This document shows, in pieces, positions 5,585-7,406 of a DNA stretch of 7,406 nucleotides. The stretch comes from Bacteroidota bacterium (GTDB lineage: Bacteria > Bacteroidota > Ignavibacteria > Ignavibacteriales > Ignavibacteriaceae): the NCBI GenBank assembly GCA_023453665.1, contig JAEXTA010000132.1:1-7406 (forward strand), read 5' to 3'. The translations under genes and the position numbers were made by a program. The number at the start of each line of letters is the position of its first letter. Within the stretch, counting starts at the first letter, position 1. The notes beneath the pieces were generated by a model, which saw only the letters and a program-made list of their open reading frames with translations, was not told the origin of the DNA and made no database searches.

Positions 5585-6784
5585 ATGAAAAATAAATTAA
5601 ATAAAACAGTTAGCGGCAAACGCGGCGATTCAGTCCGCTCTGATTGCTATTTTGAAATTGAACTGAAAAATTCAGGTGGGATTAAAATCGACCTGAAAAG
5701 TAAAGTTGAAACCATGTATGGAGAATCAACACGGCAAATGATTCTTGATATGTCAAAATTCTTTGGATTAAAAGATGCAAAGATTCTGCTTGAAGATAAC
5801 GGTGCATTACCATTCGTACTTGCTGCCCGGTTTGAACTCGCTGTGAAAAGATTATTCCCTGATAATAAAAAGGAATACCTGTTTCCATTGCTTGAACAAA
5901 ATAACTATTCAACAAAAAAAGATCAGCTAAGAAGAAGCAGGCTATACCTTCCGGGAAATGAACCAAAGTTTTTTGTTAATGCAGGACTTCATTCACCCGA
6001 TGGAATAATCTTAGACCTTGAAGACAGTGTAGCACCAACTGAAAAAGATGCCGCACAACTTTTAGTTCGCAACGCATTACGGTCTGTTGATTTTTATGGC
6101 GCTGAAAGAATGGTTCGTATCAATCAGCTTCCTAAAGGTTTGGATGATTTGAAATACATCATTCCTCACAATGTCAACGTTTTACTTGTTCCCAAGTGTG
6201 AATCAGCGGAACAAATTCTTCAACTTGAAAAAGAAGTAGACAAACTGAAGAAGCAGTACAAGGTGACAAATGATATTTTCTATATGCCGATTATTGAAAG
6301 TGCACTCGGAGTAATTAAATCTTATGAGATTGCTGCCGCATCAAAAAATAATTGTGCACTCGCAATAGGACTTGAAGATTACACTGCAGACATAGGAACT
6401 CAACGCACAAACGAAGGACGTGAAAGTATTTTTGCAAGGCAGATGCTTGTAAACGCCGCTAAAGCTGCAGGCATACAAGCTATCGATACAGTATTTTCAG
6501 ATGTTTCAGATATGGAAGCTCTTCGCCAAAGTGTTATTGAAGCTAAGTCACTTGGATTTGAAGGTAAAGGATGTATTCATCCAAGACAAATAAAAGTTGT
6601 TCATGAAGCATTCGCCCCGACCAAAGATGAAATTGAAAAAGCCAAAAAGATTGTTCTCGCATTTGAAGAAGCTGAGAAAAAAGGATTGGGTGTTGTTGCA
6701 CTTGGCAGTAAGATGATTGACCCGCCTGTTGTAAAGCGTGCTCAAAATGTAATGCACCTGGCAAAATTAAACAATTTAGTTTAG
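5585..6784 (+). CDS. Fusion of CitD-like acyl-carrier domain and CitE-like citrate lyase beta / citramalyl lyase
   Basis: This 399-residue protein has two parts. Residues 1 to about 92 resemble citrate lyase gamma (CitD): a small beta-rich domain with KSKVETMYGES (38-48) and EDNGALPFVLAARFELAV (70-87), matching the CitD pattern SSVEKQFGDA and DDKGALDCILRARLEA. Ser19 in VRSDC is a candidate attachment site for the phosphoribosyl-dephospho-CoA arm. From about 115 onward it is a HpcH/HpaI-superfamily CitE: RRSRLYLPGNEPKFF, then GIILDLEDSVAP, MVRINQL, LLVPKCE, PIIESALG, AIGLEDYTADIG and GCIHPRQI, with acidic residues able to hold magnesium. CitE cleaves citryl- or citramalyl-thioesters to an acyl-thioester plus oxaloacetate or pyruvate. 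No alpha subunit (CitF) or arm-making enzyme is in the window. ATG 5585 is preferred to TTG 5579; the ribosome site (GAGA near 5574) is weak. The domain calls are firm; the substrate is not known. Confidence 0.88.
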   Translation: MKNKLNKTVSGKRGDSVRSDCYFEIELKNSGGIKIDLKSKVETMYGESTRQMILDMSKFFGLKDAKILLEDNGALPFVLAARFELAVKRLFPDNKKEYLFPLLEQNNYSTKKDQLRRSRLYLPGNEPKFFVNAGLHSPDGIILDLEDSVAPTEKDAAQLLVRNALRSVDFYGAERMVRINQLPKGLDDLKYIIPHNVNVLLVPKCESAEQILQLEKEVDKLKKQYKVTNDIFYMPIIESALGVIKSYEIAAASKNNCALAIGLEDYTADIGTQRTNEGRESIFARQMLVNAAKAAGIQAIDTVFSDVSDMEALRQSVIEAKSLGFEGKGCIHPRQIKVVHEAFAPTKDEIEKAKKIVLAFEEAEKKGLGVVALGSKMIDPPVVKRAQNVMHLAKLNNLV

Positions 6785-6822
6785 TCCGGATAAATAAGAT
6801 TTTACCGGCTCTATAATATTTA

Positions 6823-6828
6823 AGGGAG
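6823..6828 (+). promoter_or_regulatory. Ribosome-binding site of the TonB-dependent receptor gene
   Basis: AGGGAG at 6823-6828 lies 6 bases before ATG 6835. An in-frame TAA at 6814-6816 excludes any longer start of note. This is one of the stronger ribosome sites in the window. Confidence 0.8.
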
Positions 6829-6834
6829 AAAATA

Positions 6835-7406
6835 ATGGGGTTACTGATGTGTTCAATTTGTTTGATTGCCTTCAGCTTTAATCTAAATGCATTTATTATT
6901 TCTGAACGGGAAAATAAAATGGCTCCCGACTCAACTATTACAATACAATCTGATCAACAAAATAATAATTCAATGCCTGATTCAATCTTAAATAAATATC
7001 CATTCAAAAACCAAAATTATTTTAATAAATATTTCCCGGGAGTTGAAGCCTATTATCAGGATTTCTATATCCGTGGAAGTGAAAATTTTGAAACTGGGTT
7101 TTATCTTGATGGCACAAAAATTAACGACATCCTTACCGGAGGTTATTCGTTTTTTATCAATCCAAAAGTATTTGATAGAATAGATTTTTATAACGGATAT
7201 CTACCTGCTGAGTATGGAAATATATCTGCGGGTTTATTTGATTATAGATTACGTACGGGAGGGGATAAGTTAAGTTTTGAGATTGAACATCTGAACGACA
7301 ATATAACTTTAACAAGTGACCCTTATTCTGGAAACAAAAGATTAGGAGCTTATTACTATGGACACAATGAAACCAATATCAGTATTGGTGGTCCTGCATT
7401 TATTCC
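6835..7406 (+). CDS. TonB-dependent outer-membrane receptor, N-terminal part (3' end outside window)
   Basis: The frame is open from ATG 6835 to the window end: 190 whole codons with no stop. The N-terminus is hydrophobic (residues 3-22) with little positive charge, so it is a plausible but unusual signal sequence, with possible cleavage after LNA (17-19). A short Asn/Gln/Ser-rich linker (about 30-50) follows. A plug-like domain then shows FPGVEAYYQDFYIRGS (67-82), GFYLDGTKIND (88-98), NPKVFDRIDFYNGYLPAEYG and a strand ending LRTGG. This is the usual plug order: an RG core, a D-G loop, and a 'pe.yG' segment before the barrel. The last part, NISIGGPAF, resembles the start of the barrel. The N-terminal carboxypeptidase-like beta domain common in Bacteroidota receptors is absent, and I see no clear TonB box. 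The ligand is unknown. It lies 50 bases after the CitDE gene and may be a separate unit. Confidence 0.83.
   Translation, partial: MGLLMCSICLIAFSFNLNAFIISERENKMAPDSTITIQSDQQNNNSMPDSILNKYPFKNQNYFNKYFPGVEAYYQDFYIRGSENFETGFYLDGTKINDILTGGYSFFINPKVFDRIDFYNGYLPAEYGNISAGLFDYRLRTGGDKLSFEIEHLNDNITLTSDPYSGNKRLGAYYYGHNETNISIGGPAFI

Noticed and set aside
6543..6764. Minus-strand open frames inside the CitDE gene
   Set aside because: They are within the conserved CitE domain, overlap each other in two frames, and encode compositionally odd Gln/Phe-rich peptides; shadows.
6786..6808. Small hairpin CCGG...CCGG after CitDE as a terminator
   Set aside because: Only 4 paired bases plus a bulged A/T extension and no T-run directly after it; too weak to call.
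6812..6817. TATAAT as a -10 promoter box for the TonB receptor gene
   Set aside because: Transcription would start within the ribosome site, there is no fitting -35 hexamer, and Bacteroidota-type promoters have a different consensus.

Overview
The window is a stretch of one strand of an AT-rich bacterial chromosome; every supported gene reads on the + strand. Gene flavours suggest the Bacteroidota/Chlorobi group and most plausibly an Ignavibacteria-like member: a TonB-dependent receptor with a plug of the style common there, free-standing four-helix-bundle (23S-intervening-sequence-type) genes between operon genes, A/G-rich ribosome sites and low GC. The taxon is an inference from gene content.

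Layout: (1) the 3' end of a CstA-type transporter (1-524); (2) an HD-superfamily protein (612-1145) in which the His of the HD dyad is replaced by Ile; (3) a four-helix-bundle gene (1175-1537) inside an inverted repeat; (4) a single-chain [4Fe-4S] hydratase of the fungal homoaconitase (Lys4) type (1588-3558); (5) an MmgE/PrpD-family enzyme (3662-5095); (6) a second, divergent four-helix-bundle gene (5136-5513) inside another inverted repeat; (7) a fusion of a citrate-lyase acyl-carrier domain (CitD) to a citrate-lyase beta-type aldolase (CitE) (5585-6784); (8) the 5' part of a TonB-dependent outer-membrane receptor (6835-end).

The metabolic genes look like one tricarboxylate/branched-acid module. 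PrpD-type dehydration (or decarboxylation), hydration by a homoaconitase-type enzyme, and carbon-carbon cleavage by a CitE-type lyase carrying its own acyl-carrier domain would be consecutive steps. A CstA-family transporter (members move peptides or pyruvate) sits upstream. The true substrate (citrate, 2-methylcitrate, citramalate/itaconate or another acid) cannot be read from the sequence.

The most striking signal is between the genes. The first four intergenic gaps each contain an inverted-repeat element that begins within 5 bases of the upstream stop codon, or overlaps it, and ends 20-42 bases before the next start. Two carry a four-helix-bundle gene and two are empty. In three of them the arms are built from short units at strict spacing: 7 bases around the first four-helix gene, 8 bases around the second and in the empty element after cstA. 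This suggests a family of small intercistronic, probably mobile, elements whose arms fold as a long hairpin around a four-helix-bundle gene.
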